Source: Neodontobutis hainanensis (lineage: Eukaryota > Chordata > Actinopteri > Gobiiformes > Odontobutidae). Taken from it: a stretch of 64,000 nt of DNA. This document shows, piece by piece, positions 49,573 through 62,079 of the stretch (position 1 is the first letter of the stretch; every line of letters starts with the position of its first letter). Position numbers and translations under genes: made by a program. The notes under the pieces were generated by a model that was not told where the DNA came from, did not search any database, and was given only the letters and a program-made list of their open reading frames with translations. The DNA lies in NCBI GenBank assembly GCA_024349245.1, contig JALDNG010000090.1, positions 216,001 to 280,000 on the forward strand, written 5' to 3'.

Positions 49573-50140
49573 GTACAGGTTTAAGTTGGATCTAAGCAGG
49601 TTTAAGTTGGACCAAACAGGTTTTAGTTGGATCTAAACAGGTTTTAGATGGATTTAAACAGGTTTTAGTTGAATTTAAAAAGGTTTTAGACAGACTTGAA
49701 CCGGTTTTAGTCGGATTTAAACAGGTTTTAGATGGATTTGAACATGTTTTAGTTGGATTTCACCAAGTTTTAGTTGGATTTAAATAGGTGTTATTTCAAT
49801 TGGAACAGGTTTTAGATGGATTTGAACAGATTTAAGTTGTATTTGAACAGGTTTTAGATAAACATAATTTAGTTAGATTTGAAAAGGTTTTAGTCGGACA
49901 TTAACAGGATTTAGTCGGATTTAAACAGGTTTTAGTTGGATTTGAACAGATTGTAGTTGGACTTTAACTGATTTTAGCTGGATATAAACAGGTTTTAGTT
50001 GGATTTGAACAGATTTTAGCTGGATATAAACAGGTTTTAGTTTGATTTGAACAGATTTTAGCTGGATATGAACAGGTTTTAGTTTGATTCGAACATGTTT
50101 TAGTTTAGTTTAAACAGCTTTTAGATGGATTGAACCTGTT
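49573..50140. repeat. 21-bp minisatellite
   Basis: About 27 diverged copies of AACAGGTTTTAGTTGGATTTG, period 21 bp, with variants such as AACAGATTTTAGCTGGATATA. Divergence between units is substantial, so the array is old. The unit contains an in-frame TAG in one frame, so it is not a coding repeat on the plus strand. Confidence 0.93.
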
Positions 50141-50399
50141 TATGTAAAGCTGTGTGACTGATCAGCTGCTCTTGGAGCCATAAACAAATTTTATCTCTGA
50201 AGTTGAGGGCCACTCAAAACCTCACTTTGTACCCATGTTCGGCCTCTGGGCTGGACTTTGGACATGTTTGACCCACACAACAAGTTGTCTAAGTAAAATA
50301 CTAATATACCAGGTCTGAAGAAACTGCAAAAGTGTGGATGTGCCAAGCGTAATGCAACAAAAGCCAGAGCATATGCACAGCTCTCGAGGTCACCAATAT

Positions 50400-51300
50400 T
50401 AACGGGAAACAATGCTTCCATTTCTGAGTCCAGGTGTATTTTGTGGTGGGAAAAGCACATCTCACCGCACCAATCCAATATTTAGTCTTATTGGAAAGAC
50501 AACAATATCCTATCAGGCGGCTTGGAGGCCCAGGGCGTTGTGTGTTTTCACTAACAGTGTGAAGCAGCATGCCTGTTTCACCCCAGCCGATGGAAACCTG
50601 TGAGAGATATATGCCAAATGAGAGCAGCTGCCAAGACTTCCAGCAGGCATTTCTTTTCAAAAATCACAGAATATCTGCCACACAACTCCCCGCTGCTCCC
50701 CCGACCTCTGCCAATCCACTAATAGTCACTTGATTTTTTCATATGGGTGAGCCGTAATTTAATTGCGCAAGCAAGGGAGCTGCGCATGCTTCATGTGCAT
50801 TTACCAATCTCTTATTTCTTTGCCAGAATTGTCATTGCCGAAAGTCTATTCTCAATCAACACACTACAGGAATGTTATCAAGCAAGTATTGTTGGAAAAA
50901 CAGAGAAATTTGGCACCGCGGGCCAACCTGAAAAAGAGCCACATAAAAGCAATATCCATTAATTAGTACAATTCATCAAGTTAATTGGCTGTGTTTAAAT
51001 AATTGGATGGAAATAAAACAGAGTGTTAACAGCAGATCATTAGTTGGCTTAATTTGCCCATGCACTTGGTGAGACAGAAGCCAGAGCGCTGCAACCCTTC
51101 ATTAAACGCACAACGACATCTGATGAGGCTTCTGTACGCACAGTAAGAGATATGATGTTTTTATTCACACGGGCTGCAAAATAATTGTATTAATAAGACA
51201 GCACAGGAGGAGGCTTATATCAAAGCAGTGCAAGAAAACATGAATACAGCCTTCAGTCACTCCAGGACATGATGGGAATAAAACGTGAAAACATGTTTTA
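50400..51300. other. candidate conserved non-coding region
   Basis: Unique sequence rich in homeodomain-type cores (TTAATTAG near 50960, TTAATTGGC near 50980, ATAATTGTATTAAT near 51182). No coding exon. Conservation is not testable here. Confidence 0.25.
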
Positions 51301-53800
51301 TGAGCTACTACCAGAAAAGGCCAAATCATACACAATATATTTATTAAAGCTTTGGTTGATTAAAATTTAAAGTGTTATGTTTTGCTCAATACTTAGAAGC
51401 TTTGTGTCTGCAATGTTCTAAGTTATAAGGCATTACATGGGAAGCATTACAAAGCGCCAAGAACATGCTCACTAAAACAACTAAACCTTTAAAATGTTTA
51501 TTCTAGCACAGAAATGATGATTTCTTTTATGAATGTGCATAACTGATTAGAGAGTTGGTGAGTTGCAGGGATGTTGACTTTTTTGCAACGTAGAATTAAA
51601 ATGCTCTATCTTTTTTGTTGCTATCAAGAATTTTTATCTCCTTTAGCACTGTCAAAATGGTATTAATGTTGCTCTGAGGAGCAAAGGAGACTTCTGTGAA
51701 CAGGAGAGATGATACTCTAAGTGCAGTTACATACAGGTAGAGAAAACCTACTACATGTAAACACCTCACTCCGATTGGGGGGTCCTTGTGACAGCTGGAT
51801 ACTGTTGCATTTATGCAGCTGATTACTTGCACTGCTTACCGTAGCTTTTGATGTCTTCAAGCGTCTTCGGATGCTGCAGTTGCAGAGTAATGAACGCACT
51901 GTTCTTAATTTGTTGTGTTCATTTTTTTGACTCATAAAGTTGGTATTTAAGGAAAAACTCAAAAGAGAGAAAGTTAATGGAAAACCACAGAAGGAGGGAT
52001 CCACTCTCAGGATGGACAGGTTGTGCCATAAATTATCCCAGATGTTACATAGAGCATACACAATAGTGCATTATATCTGTAAAAATGAATGAAAATGAAA
52101 CAACGTCCATATGAAAGAAGCAGGGGTCAGGAAGCCAATGAAGGGTGGCTAACACAGGGGCAATGTGATCATAGGTTTGAACTCTTATTATCAGCTTATA
52201 TAATTAAATGACAGGTTTTAGTGTGGACAAAGAGACTTGTGACTATGAGGTGACGCAGTAAATTATGAAATGCATGCACAGTTTTGCAGTTTGAAGTGTC
52301 AGACCTCTTTTTAGATACATAATGAAGGTATGCATGACCTCACTGCAAAATTTGAGATGCCTAACCCCATTCTGTGACTGACCTTCACATTCATGCTTTC
52401 TTCATCTATATTTAAACTATTGATTTGAGTGAAGCGTTACAAAAAAACTGTAGAACCGTGTCCTATTTCCACAAACTCACTACATTACTACATGCAGAAC
52501 TTTTTCAAACTGTCTCATTTCCTAATCCCCCTGCTACTAAATTGGACAGCGCCGCCCTGTGCTGTATATTCACAGTGACATAGATCATGACCTAACCATT
52601 TTAGTCAGACGGCTATCCTGGCCTCAAACCACAAACCCATCACAACCCGGGAACGCGGTCTGCCACGGCCCGACTTCATTTTCATCTCTTCAAGGAACAG
52701 ATAAGAATTAGTAATTATACTTTGTGGATGTAGAGCTGGGGCCATCATTAGATTTGAAAATGAGCCATGATAGCGTAAATTGTTTGAGAGCTATAGTTGT
52801 GTTAGTATTCAGACAGGCACCGTGGAGCTTTGGAGGAATCAGGGCAACTACTGTATGGTCTTTACTACCAAATTGAAAGGCTTATCCCCAATCTCTCATG
52901 CGCTGAGACTCATTTAATTAAGCAAACAAAGCACTTTTGGCTGGAGTGTCTTGATCATAGGAAGTGGCGGCACATACACACCCACGCTGGTGAACAAAGT
53001 ATATTCACACAGTTTTCGTATTAATCAGGCAATCATATCTGCTAATGGTGTGATTGTGTCTGTGCCCCTTCTCCTAGGCCTGGGGCACACTACACATTTC
53101 CAAAACCTGATTGTGAATATGACACACAAGGTTTTAGTGAGCTAGAGGCACAGGACAAGTGGAGCTACATGTCTGACCACACGCCTGCCTAAAATAGAAT
53201 GGCTCACACATATATGATCTGAAAAACATTATTTTATTGTCAACTTGTCATACAGCTCTTGTGTCGTTTGAGATAAAGTTCCATAGTGCATTACTCTACT
53301 TTTTGAAAAAAAAATACAAAAAAACAAACAAGCAGTGATTATTTATGCCCTGCCACATTCAACATGACAAAATGGGATTCAAGTGCTTGCTACAATGAGA
53401 CTTGAGTGCTAAAAAAACTACTTAAAAACCACAAAAGGTTACGTTTGTTCATAGGCTGAGTTTGTTATTTTCCATTAGCCTCGGTAGGTTCATCTTTTTG
53501 TAAGTTTACTTTCTCCCCAGTAATGAACAACTAGGCTAGTGAAGACTACTTACTGCAAATGATAAAGCCCTCGCCAGGTGACAGCCTTGTGGGGTCTGCC
53601 TACTTTCTAGTAAAAAAATAAATAATTGCTTGTCACTGTTGTCTGCTTCACATGAATTTTCAGTGTCTGGTACACTGCCTGTGAGTCTAAACTCAGGGCA
53701 AACAAACTCTTAGTTAAAGCACATCTAAATATGGACGTAAAACCTTCACATGGTTTGGGTTTAAAACTAAAACGTTTTGTCCTTTTGTGCATTTATAGTA
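51301..53800. other. intergenic, no gene recognised
   Basis: No supported exon, RNA or named repeat. A 33-base stretch near 51429-51462 resembles the end of the 162-bp inverted-repeat unit (about 53977-54010) and may be a third, decayed copy. Confidence 0.3.
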
Positions 53801-53831
53801 TTTATGTTTATTTGTAAATACAGGTCTTAAT

Positions 53832-53993
53832 ATGCATGCACAAAAGTATATACGCACGCACTGTAAAATCATATATCCCCATGGTAGCTTACCCATGTCA
53901 ACATGAATCATATATTAAAGGACTGTGGGCTGTAAGAATAGTAATTTGTGACATGTTCTGGGGTATTCTCATATGTAAGGGCATTACAGGGGA
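53832..53993 (+). repeat. 162-bp inverted repeat, left copy
   Basis: This matches the reverse complement of 58422-58583 apparently without gaps. It runs from ATGCATGCACAAAAG to GGCATTACAGGGGA, and similarity stops abruptly at both ends. Both copies give the same peptide when read in their own orientation (starting MHKSIYARTVKSY), but there is no evidence for coding. Confidence 0.9.
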
Positions 53994-53999
53994 GCATTT

Positions 54000-54600
54000 A
54001 CAAAAGCCAACCGTCTCTTATCCTTCCAAACTTCCAACTCCAGGCTATGATCTTGTCCATCTGTCTAGAGCTGGCTGTTTGGCCCTCCTCTGCAGTTCCC
54101 CGGATCTTGCAGCCTTCCGCCCTTCCCCGCGCCGCAGAGGCCCCGCGGCCATGCTGCCAGCCCACCCTCTCCCCGCTTCTCTCCGCTCCCTTCTGCTCTC
54201 ATTAAGAAGTGTCCTCCAGCCTCTGACACATATTGAGTATGTGTCCACATCTCTCCACGGTATTCCCTGCCTCTCAGCTTCCTGCTTCCAGTTTCCGTAA
54301 GATATCTGTCCGTGCGGCTGACCAGAAACAACAAGATGGGCCGATTAATGTCGACACATGGGACGGAGACGTTTCCAATCGGGAGACGTCATTGCTAAGC
54401 TTTGAGTGCAGCACATAATTGAGGGTAATGCAGCCTGGAGTCGTCTATTCTATTTCAAGACATGGCCAATTTGAGTTATTGCTGCTAGAAATTTTGGGGG
54501 AGCCTTCGGTGAAAGCCATGGAAACTTTGACAATGAGAGTCTCAAATGAGATACCCAGATACCCTTCCTGAAGTCAGGGCCGGAATGATTAAAGTCCTTT
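54000..54600. other. candidate conserved non-coding / GC-rich region
   Basis: The GC-rich core at about 54090-54200 (CCCCGCGCCGCAGAGGCCCC) is followed by unique sequence to about 54600. The overlapping frames on both strands have no recognisable domain. Possible regulatory DNA. Confidence 0.25.
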
Positions 54601-56186
54601 GTTAAAATGCTGTTTTAAAGATGCTCTGTCTTCTGTTTGAGAGACATTAAATGCATTTGGGATGATAAACTCTAATGTCATTTGACTCATTTGATGGACT
54701 GACCTGCCTCAATGTCAAGAAATCAGGGAAACTCATTACAAAGGTTGACAAATGGTCGCGGGATAATGAATTCAGAGCGGACTGTGCGCATTAGACTTTT
54801 CCATCTGCAGAAAAAAAAATGTTGGAGGATGATTGGGGGTTTAGAAATTCAAGTATAAGTCATGCTAAATATTTTAATGACTGAAAGCATGCTGTTCTGA
54901 ATATAATATATGCATGTTTTCATCACCATAGGGTTATGTATTTAACTCTTTTCTGTGCTGTATTTTTTAATGGTTTATTTGAGAAGGACTGCAGATGAAA
55001 TAATTCGGAATAATCATGAGAAGGTAGATACTTCTATTAAAAGGATATGTGTTATTTTAACCCTCAATCTTTTGTAAATGCAAGGCATGCCACCAGTAAG
55101 TGGCCAGCATTTTGGCCAGAAGAGTTCAGAACCTGGAAAAACAATGAGTCTAAAGCAACGTTCCCAAAGATCATGTTGAAGAGGATTGGTACAGAGGCAA
55201 ATAACTGAAATGCTGAAACGTATTCATTTCATGCACGTGGACTAGCAAGAACGCTCAGTAGACAAGTATAATTAATTCACAAGTGGATGTTTAATTGATC
55301 AGCACAGGCATTAATTCATTCACTAGATAGGAAAATATTGACACACTGGATCACCTGGGGCCTCATTTTTAAAGCAGTGTGTAGGGTTTCGACCAAAAGA
55401 GTATGTGCATCCAAGAAAACATAAAGTGAGCATGCCCAGAAATATCTGCATTTGTCGAACTGCACATACACGCACCTAATTTCAATATATTGATTTGTTC
55501 AGTGTGTGGAGCATCTTGTCTCCAAAATGTGTCCACATGTGGCTCAGAATTGGTGTGAAGCTCTAGTTTGACCTTTATAAATCTCAACTTTTATTGGTAA
55601 GTGGCGCACACGCACTTTGGTTTTATAGATAAGACCCCAGGTGTTTTTCTTTTGGAATGATAAAAACTGACATTGTAAAGGCTGCTTAGTGTTGGTAAAA
55701 ATCAGCTGTTGACGCTCATTGGAGGACAGAAAATAGAAAAGTTTAATCAGTGACATGTCTCATCCTATACTGTTATACTTAGATAGAGCTGATACAAACA
55801 CAGCGCTGGCCCAACTGGATGCACTGGGTCATACTATGAACCTTTCCGAAACCACTCTCTACTCACTAACAACTTCTCGGGCTCTCGTGCGGAGTGACAC
55901 TTGCAGCTGAAAGGAGAGTCACAGTGTACCGACACCCTTCACTCGGTCTGACAGAAAACAGCAGCATCTGTCGCCATGGTTACGCAGTTGCCAACTAATC
56001 CATTAACCTCTGGATAATAGTGCTAATAGTGCTGGAAATTTGGAAGATAAGATGGGCAAGGAAACAAAGATGTTTTTGTATTTTAAGTCTTGACGATGCA
56101 CCTCAGATGTTTTCACACTTACAGCTAAAAAAAAAACAAAACACACATGACAAACATTAGCAACTGCCATGGTATAATAAGAATAA
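54601..56186. other. intergenic, no gene recognised
   Basis: Unique-looking AT-rich sequence without supported exons or repeats. Confidence 0.4.
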
Positions 56187-56373
56187 TGGATTGGATTTAT
56201 ATAGTGCTTTTTTCACTCCACAGTCACACACTGGTGGTGGTAAGCTACTTCTGCTATTGCTTTGGGTCAGACTGACAGAGACTGGTGGTCTATTGCCTCT
56301 CAGTACGACAGTATGAACCACTTACCTTCCGGTTATTGGACGACCGCTCTACCACCTGAGCCACTGCGTCCCA
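56187..56373 (-). mobile_element. tRNA-derived SINE, internally altered
   Basis: Reversed copy. The minus strand begins GGGACGCAGTGGCTCAGGTG, then GTAGAGCGGTCGTCCAATAA and GGAAGGTAAGTGGTTCATAC. The middle is diverged, and the 3' part ends AAAAGCACTATATAAATCCA. Confidence 0.8.
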
Positions 56374-57079
56374 GTCCCATCATAAGCAAATGCCTGTGTT
56401 ACACACAGTGAGTAGTCCTGAACTGGTGCGGACTCACCATAGAGGGTCTTACGAGCAACTCATCCTTTGAATTGTACCATACAAAAAAACTTTGAAAGAG
56501 TTTGTTGTGTTGTTGTTAGCGCGATCCATCTTTTTTACATCGCTTCTTCTTCAAGCTTTATAAACAGAAATAAAAAACATCCATCGTGCTGATTTTACTA
56601 TATTGCCATTGTGAATTCATGTCTATTTCAAATTTTTTCCAAACATCTATATTTGCCCAGAGCTACCATATTCTGGGAGTGCAGATGCAAAGATCAGACA
56701 GCATTGAAAAACATTGCTTTTTTACAATTCTTCAGTGATTATCTACACTTTTTGCTGAACAAAGTCCTGGGGAAACACTGTTTATTTATGCATCATGTAA
56801 ATAGGTGTTGTATTGTGTGCTTCTAACAATACTCCTGTGCTGATTTGTGAATTATTAATGAATTTCACTTTATTTTAGATTTGTAGCAAAGGGTTAAAGA
56901 TGAGTAAATATGTGACAAACTTTTATTGTGTGTAATTATAGAAAAAAAGTTCTCAAAGTTGTAAATATGTGCGGACATGAAAAGGAATTGCTGATGAGTT
57001 TACTGCAGCCTATATTCCGTGACAGAACACTCCTCTGCCAACCCCAGCCTACCCGGGGCACTTATGTTATAGATGAAAG

Positions 57080-57290
57080 CAGATTGTGCGGCTTTATTTT
57101 TGTAATATCAATATTTATAACAGTGGAAAAAGGCAGTGATGTGCCGGGAGTGTAAACAGAGGAGGAAGATTTTTTTTGTTTGACCTTTCCTTCAGCTTAT
57201 ATGGTGTACCAAGGCTTTTTGCTTTGTCCTACCATATATTTTTCCATCACCTTGGAACATCTCTAAACAAGACTCATGGCTTTGTACACT
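57080..57290 (+). repeat. diverged direct duplication, copy 1
   Basis: This shares ordered blocks with 58850-59060: GCAGATTGTG-GG-TTTATTTT, ATATTTATAACAGTG, TTGACCTTTC-TCAGCTT, CAAGGCTTTTTGC-TTGT-TTACC/CTACC, TTCACCTTGG/ATCACCTTGG and TAAACAAGAC. Same orientation, about 1.77 kb apart. Confidence 0.75.
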
Positions 57291-57880
57291 ATAGTGGGTG
57301 CTTGAACAGAACTTCACACTTCACATAGCAACTACATTAAGACTCCTATTAGAGTAAAGCCCATCTGAGACCAACTTCCTTTGTGGAGAGGTATAAGTAT
57401 TCAATGCTGAGAGATAGATTCATTTTTTTAGCATATGACTTGTGATAGAATGTTTTTTTTATTGACCATCTAATAGCATAGTATGTGACGCTTGTGTCTT
57501 AGTCCTACCCACAGAGGAGACAGGAAAGGAGACAAGAATGAGTAGAAATAAGTTTCCTCAGGAATGTTATATGAAGCAATGTCTGTTGATAATGACGTTT
57601 ACTCAAGTTGATCTCCAGAAAAATCTCCAATTAACATTAGAAGCTTCGCATAGGAAGCTCCTTTATTTCCTTGCACATGTCACTTCCCTACCTCACGCTT
57701 CAGAACAGTGTAAGTTATAAGTTTGCTTTTCTCCTCTGGGCTGGTGTAGGAACAGGAAGTAGAGGCACTTCTACTGGGTAATGGAGATATGGAGATTTTT
57801 ATATATATATATATTTAAAAAAAAAAAACCTTTGTCCTTCTTCCTCCGCGGGTGGTCTCATCCTTCGAGCTCGAGTTGGG

Positions 57881-57881
<1 letters not shown>

Positions 57882-57952
<71 letters not shown>
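57882..57952. repeat. (TA)n microsatellite
   Basis: About 35 TA units with one C interruption. It yields spurious IYIY frames on both strands. Confidence 0.97.
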
Positions 57953-58421
57953 GCCAAAGCAACATAAACACATTCAAAAATATTGGAAGATTTTGTGTTT
58001 GACATATTTCATGACGGAACGCAGTTTAAAAAAAACAAACCCAAACAAATTTTTAAATGTGGCTAAATTAAATGGTCCAACAATAAAATGAAAATTATTC
58101 AAATATTTTGGCATTTATTTAAAATGTTTGAATCAGCAAAAAGTATGATTGTAGAACAATATTTACAACATGAACAGTGGAGACACAGCTCCTACTGCTG
58201 ATGCATTTTTAAAGAAGCAGCTGTTTGTCCTCATGTTGTATCTAAAACTTGTCAGGTCATCATTTCCACCAAGTAAGTACCAAGTACATGGCAAAGAATA
58301 GATCAAACCCAAAAGTGTGGTTAAATGGCAATTTGAATGAGGAATGAGGGGAGAGAAGAAAAGAAGAAAATCAAAACCACCCATTTTTTCCTGAAAGAGA
58401 TTTTCCTTTGGATTGAACTGG

Positions 58422-58583
58422 TCCCCTGTAATGCCCTTACATATGAGAATACCCCAGAACATGTCACAAATTACTATTCTTACAGCCCACAGTCCTTTAA
58501 TATATGATTCATGTTGACATGGGTAAGCTACCATGGGGATATATGATTTTACAGTGCGTGCGTATATACTTTTGTGCATGCAT
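58422..58583 (-). repeat. 162-bp inverted repeat, right copy
   Basis: Reverse-complement partner of 53832-53993. Beyond it the flanks differ, except for an extra ATGC tetramer on the ATGCATGC side. Confidence 0.9.
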
Positions 58584-58849
58584 GCATTTATATGATTGAG
58601 ATGTTATTATTATTCAGATTATTCAGTTATTCATTGCCATTATTATTGCGATAAATGTGTGTCTGGGAAAAAGTACGTAATAGGTCTTCATTAAAGAGAT
58701 ATCAGAAAATTTCATCCAAGAAATTTGAAAAATGGGTATGTGAGCGCTCTTCAGTGTGTCTCTAGCAGGTTCCTTTGACACTATTAGAACCACTAGCTGT
58801 TGGTGTGACATTACGGATTATGTTACAAAGTCTCTCCTTGTCTATATTG

Positions 58850-59060
58850 CAGATTGTGTGGTTTTATTTTATGTCAGTATTTATAACAGTGAAAAGGCTA
58901 TGTATTTGTGACTAAAGTGTATGCACACGACGATCCATTTATTCAGTTGACCTTTCAGTCAGCTTTCTAGTGATATCAAGGCTTTTTGCGTTGTATTACC
59001 GTGTGCTTTTCCTTCACCTTGGTACACCTTTAAACAAGACCCAAAGCTTTGCATTCAGTG
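58850..59060 (+). repeat. diverged direct duplication, copy 2
   Basis: Partner of 57080-57290. Many substitutions and small indels separate the copies, so the duplication is much older than the 162-bp inverted pair that overlaps the same interval. Confidence 0.75.
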
Positions 59061-59295
59061 AGCTAAGATACACCACATATTTTGAATCTCACGATTGTTT
59101 TTAGTCGTGTTTTCTCCCATCTCAGGCAGCCTTGTGATGCATTTATACTCCATCATAAAGCTCCAACAACAGTATGGGGGAAAAGGAAGAACATTATAAC
59201 TGTGTGAGATTACACGTCAAGCAAAAGCATGCAGATATACTTTTGTGCACACATAAACAGACACAAGATACATGTAACCGTTCACATTCTCCCCT

Positions 59296-59570
59296 CTACT
59301 TACTCAGCCTGTGTGGCCTTCCATCTGCAGAGTTGTTTAGCTGCCGAGACGTGAGTCCAGCTAACGGTATCCGCTTTTCGAGGATGAAATTCAGAGTGGT
59401 GCTATCATTCAAAAGTAAAATGTCAGGAGTGTTAGGGATTGCTTTTGATTGCTCAGTCAGAGTTCTTGTGGCATTCTCCCAGATGGTTTGGATTTTTGGA
59501 CATTTCCAAAGAAAGAATGTACTGAGAGTACCTATATAATAAGCTGATGGAAGAATAAACAATTCAAACC
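59296..59570 (-). mobile_element. L1/Tx1-like LINE C-terminal fragment
   Basis: The minus-strand frame contains LWKCPKIQTIWENATRTLTE, KAIPNTPDILLLND and FILEKRIPLAGLTSRQ. This matches the C-terminal region after the reverse transcriptase of fish L1/Tx1-type LINEs (a W-CPKIQ-FW pattern, then a run ending KR-LLAGLT). The catalytic core is absent. Confidence 0.65.
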
Positions 59571-60259
59571 TTTGACCACTGGTTTTGATGAGAAAACAAG
59601 CCCAGAGTCTGTGAGATTTTAGTTGGCTTATATTATATTATATTGGCCTCATTGTCCACTGTTGTGGTCAAATAAGAAAAGTAATAAAGTGGCTGCATTG
59701 TTTTAAGATTCCTCCAACTGCCCCAAACACCAACATACAGCACCTTATACATACATTACTCTTGTTTTAGTCATTATAATGCATAGCTTACATTTTCTGT
59801 AACATTGAGCTGTCCCATTTATGCTTGTACCATCTGAACCTATCTCACCTTTATACCACCTCCTGCTATTGGATACTGACCAAATGATCACTTAACAACC
59901 CCCATGCCACCACTACACCTTTCAGAACGAGGCGAGATGTACAAAAGGCAGGACTGTCACCTGAGCATAAAAGGGGCTAATATGAAAAAGAACCAGCATC
60001 AATGGCCTGACTTCAGTGCCCTCTCCAGTTGACATTATTTCACCTCACTTATGTGTTTGATCTAATGTTGTTTGGTTTATATTAAAACATTTATCACTTG
60101 CAGTCACACCTATGATTTCTGCTCCCTGCATCCTCTGGTGTATTACTGCAGCATTAAGATGAGATTTTAAATCAAACACATACTGTGCAGGAGGAAATAT
60201 GTGATAATAGCAAACCACTGAAAATGACCTATGGGATTGCAAAAAACATCTTTTGAAAG
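59571..60259. other. intergenic, no gene recognised
   Basis: No supported exon or named repeat. Confidence 0.4.
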
Positions 60260-60262
60260 GAT

Positions 60263-60630
60263 TTAAACGTTGTGTGTTAACAAGGAATACTTGAGTTGGT
60301 CATTATTTGTACTCTGCGTGGAAAGGGTAGTGTAGGTTTGCAAGTTGTCCTGGATCACAGCGAGATTCATGGCACTCTGGGCGTTAGGCAGCGGCATGTT
60401 GACAGCGCTGATGGAGAGGTCTAACGGAGGGCAGAATTTGTCTGAGAAAGAGAGCAGCAAAGAGTTGTCAGGGGCGATCTGGAAGCAGAGGACAAACATC
60501 AAGCAGAAGCGATCTGTCTGACAGGTCGAGATGTGCTCCACAACCGCTGTGTTGTAGGACGAAGTGCATGGCACAGGGAGATTAGACAAGGCAGAGCTGA
60601 ATCTCTTGGCCTGATTTGACCCATTTTGGT
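60263..60630 (-). CDS. unrecognised reading frame, possible exon or conserved element
   Basis: A minus-strand frame of over 115 codons ends at 60263. It has NQAKRFSSALSNLPVPCTSS upstream of the first ATG-like start, then EHISTCQTDRFCLMFVLCFQ, LLLSFSDKFCPPLDLSIS and a polar tail. Composition is balanced and the GC content is higher than its surroundings, unlike chance frames nearby. A CAG|ATCGCCC inside it could be a splice acceptor (with the codons for LCFQ in intron). I recognise no domain. It may be an exon of a gene continuing rightward, a remnant, or non-coding conserved DNA. Confidence 0.25.
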
Positions 60631-60639
60631 TTACATGCT

Positions 60640-62064
60640 CAGATATAGTTTTAGAATAACTTCTGTATTGATGCTTGTTACATAAACATAAAATATGATT
60701 AAAATATTAAACAACCTCATTCATAGTTTCTAGTTTCAGAACAAGGATGGCTAGTATGTCGCTGGTAAGATATGTTGTGAAAGCAGATGCTAAATAGATT
60801 TAAATCATAGTTTAACTTAAAAATGGATAGCACCAAATCTATCATAGTATAAATTAAACTATACATTAAGATTAAGTTTAATTTATTACAGTTTTACCAA
60901 AATCCAAAATCCAATTTTAAACAAAGCTGGGATTAAGTTTTAACAAACTCTATAGAGGTTTGTTTTTTAAATTGCCTCCTTAATCTTGGCTATACTATGT
61001 ATGTTACCATAATTTTAACAGTATTCCTCTTTACACTGCAACACAACTCTGTATAATGTCATTCATCATTTTGGAGTTTTACGGAGCAATGATCGTAATT
61101 AATCTGAGATTAAATGAAACTTTGTTGGTGCAACTGTGGTGAACACCACAGAAAAATTGTTGTTGAGCGTAACAGTGAGGTGCAATGTTTTGATCTCTCT
61201 CTTTCTCTCTCTCTAAAAAAAAAAAAACAACAAAAAATGCATGCAACAACAGCATGCTTTGATGTTGGTGGGGAAAACCGGAGAACCCGAAGAAAACCCA
61301 CAAGCATGGGGAGAACATGAAAACTCCACACAGAAAGGCCAAACTCTGGACATTCTTTCTGAAAGGCAACAGTGTGAACCCCTGTACCATGGTGCTGCCA
61401 TTAAATATGGATGTAGAGATCATAAATGGCAAGAACTAAACTTTCATATCATTCTTGACCACTAGGGTCTGGCTCCAAGAGACTCACTATTAAAAACTAA
61501 ACCAAGAAGAACAACAGATTCTTGTTGTCTTTTTTTTCTTTTTTCATTACCAGACTTACACTTTTTTTGCTCTTGATTTGAATGTGCTCAGTCAACCGTG
61601 CCATGCCATGTCGACAGATTGTTCAACTACTGCTGGCGTTTGAAGTTTTAAAGCTTTTGTTTATACAGAAAATTCTTTGTGGTTAAGGTCATCTTTAAAC
61701 AGACCCTCTGCTTTATAAAGTTCACTGCCTCTTAGATTTACTTCAGATAATTTTCTTCATATAGTGTAGAATCTTCAGGCTTTCATATTCTATTGGTTTT
61801 GATTTTGTACAAGTTCTGTGCAGTTTTCTTTTTGTTAGAATAGATTGATCAGTTATATGGAAAGCTATCATACAGTAACATTACAATGACACTACATTTT
61901 CTTGCATTTTCAAAGAGACCATTTAGGCGCTTCTACGTTCTTGGGTATAACTCGAGTGGCCTCAACTAAAGAAACTGAGAGGTTTTGTCCATAACAAGAA
62001 TGAAGATGAACTGCACATCTCCATTATTTCTCGAGAGTCTACAATGAGAATAACAAGATTTCAC
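60640..62064. other. intergenic, no gene recognised
   Basis: AT-rich, with a CT/A-rich run at about 61194-61230. A stretch near 61265-61350 (GGAGAACCCGAAGAAAACCC) resembles a common dispersed fish repeat, too short to name. Confidence 0.35.
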
Positions 62065-62079
62065 TTACATTTGTTTCTC

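Noticed and set aside
53836..54300. 154-codon plus-strand frame starting MHKSIYARTVKSY
   Set aside because: Its first third is the 162-bp repeat, also found in the 138-codon minus-strand frame at 58163-58579 with an unrelated continuation. The shared peptide reflects the repeat, not a gene.
57781..58091. Frames with IYIYIY runs
   Set aside because: Translation of the (TA)n microsatellite.
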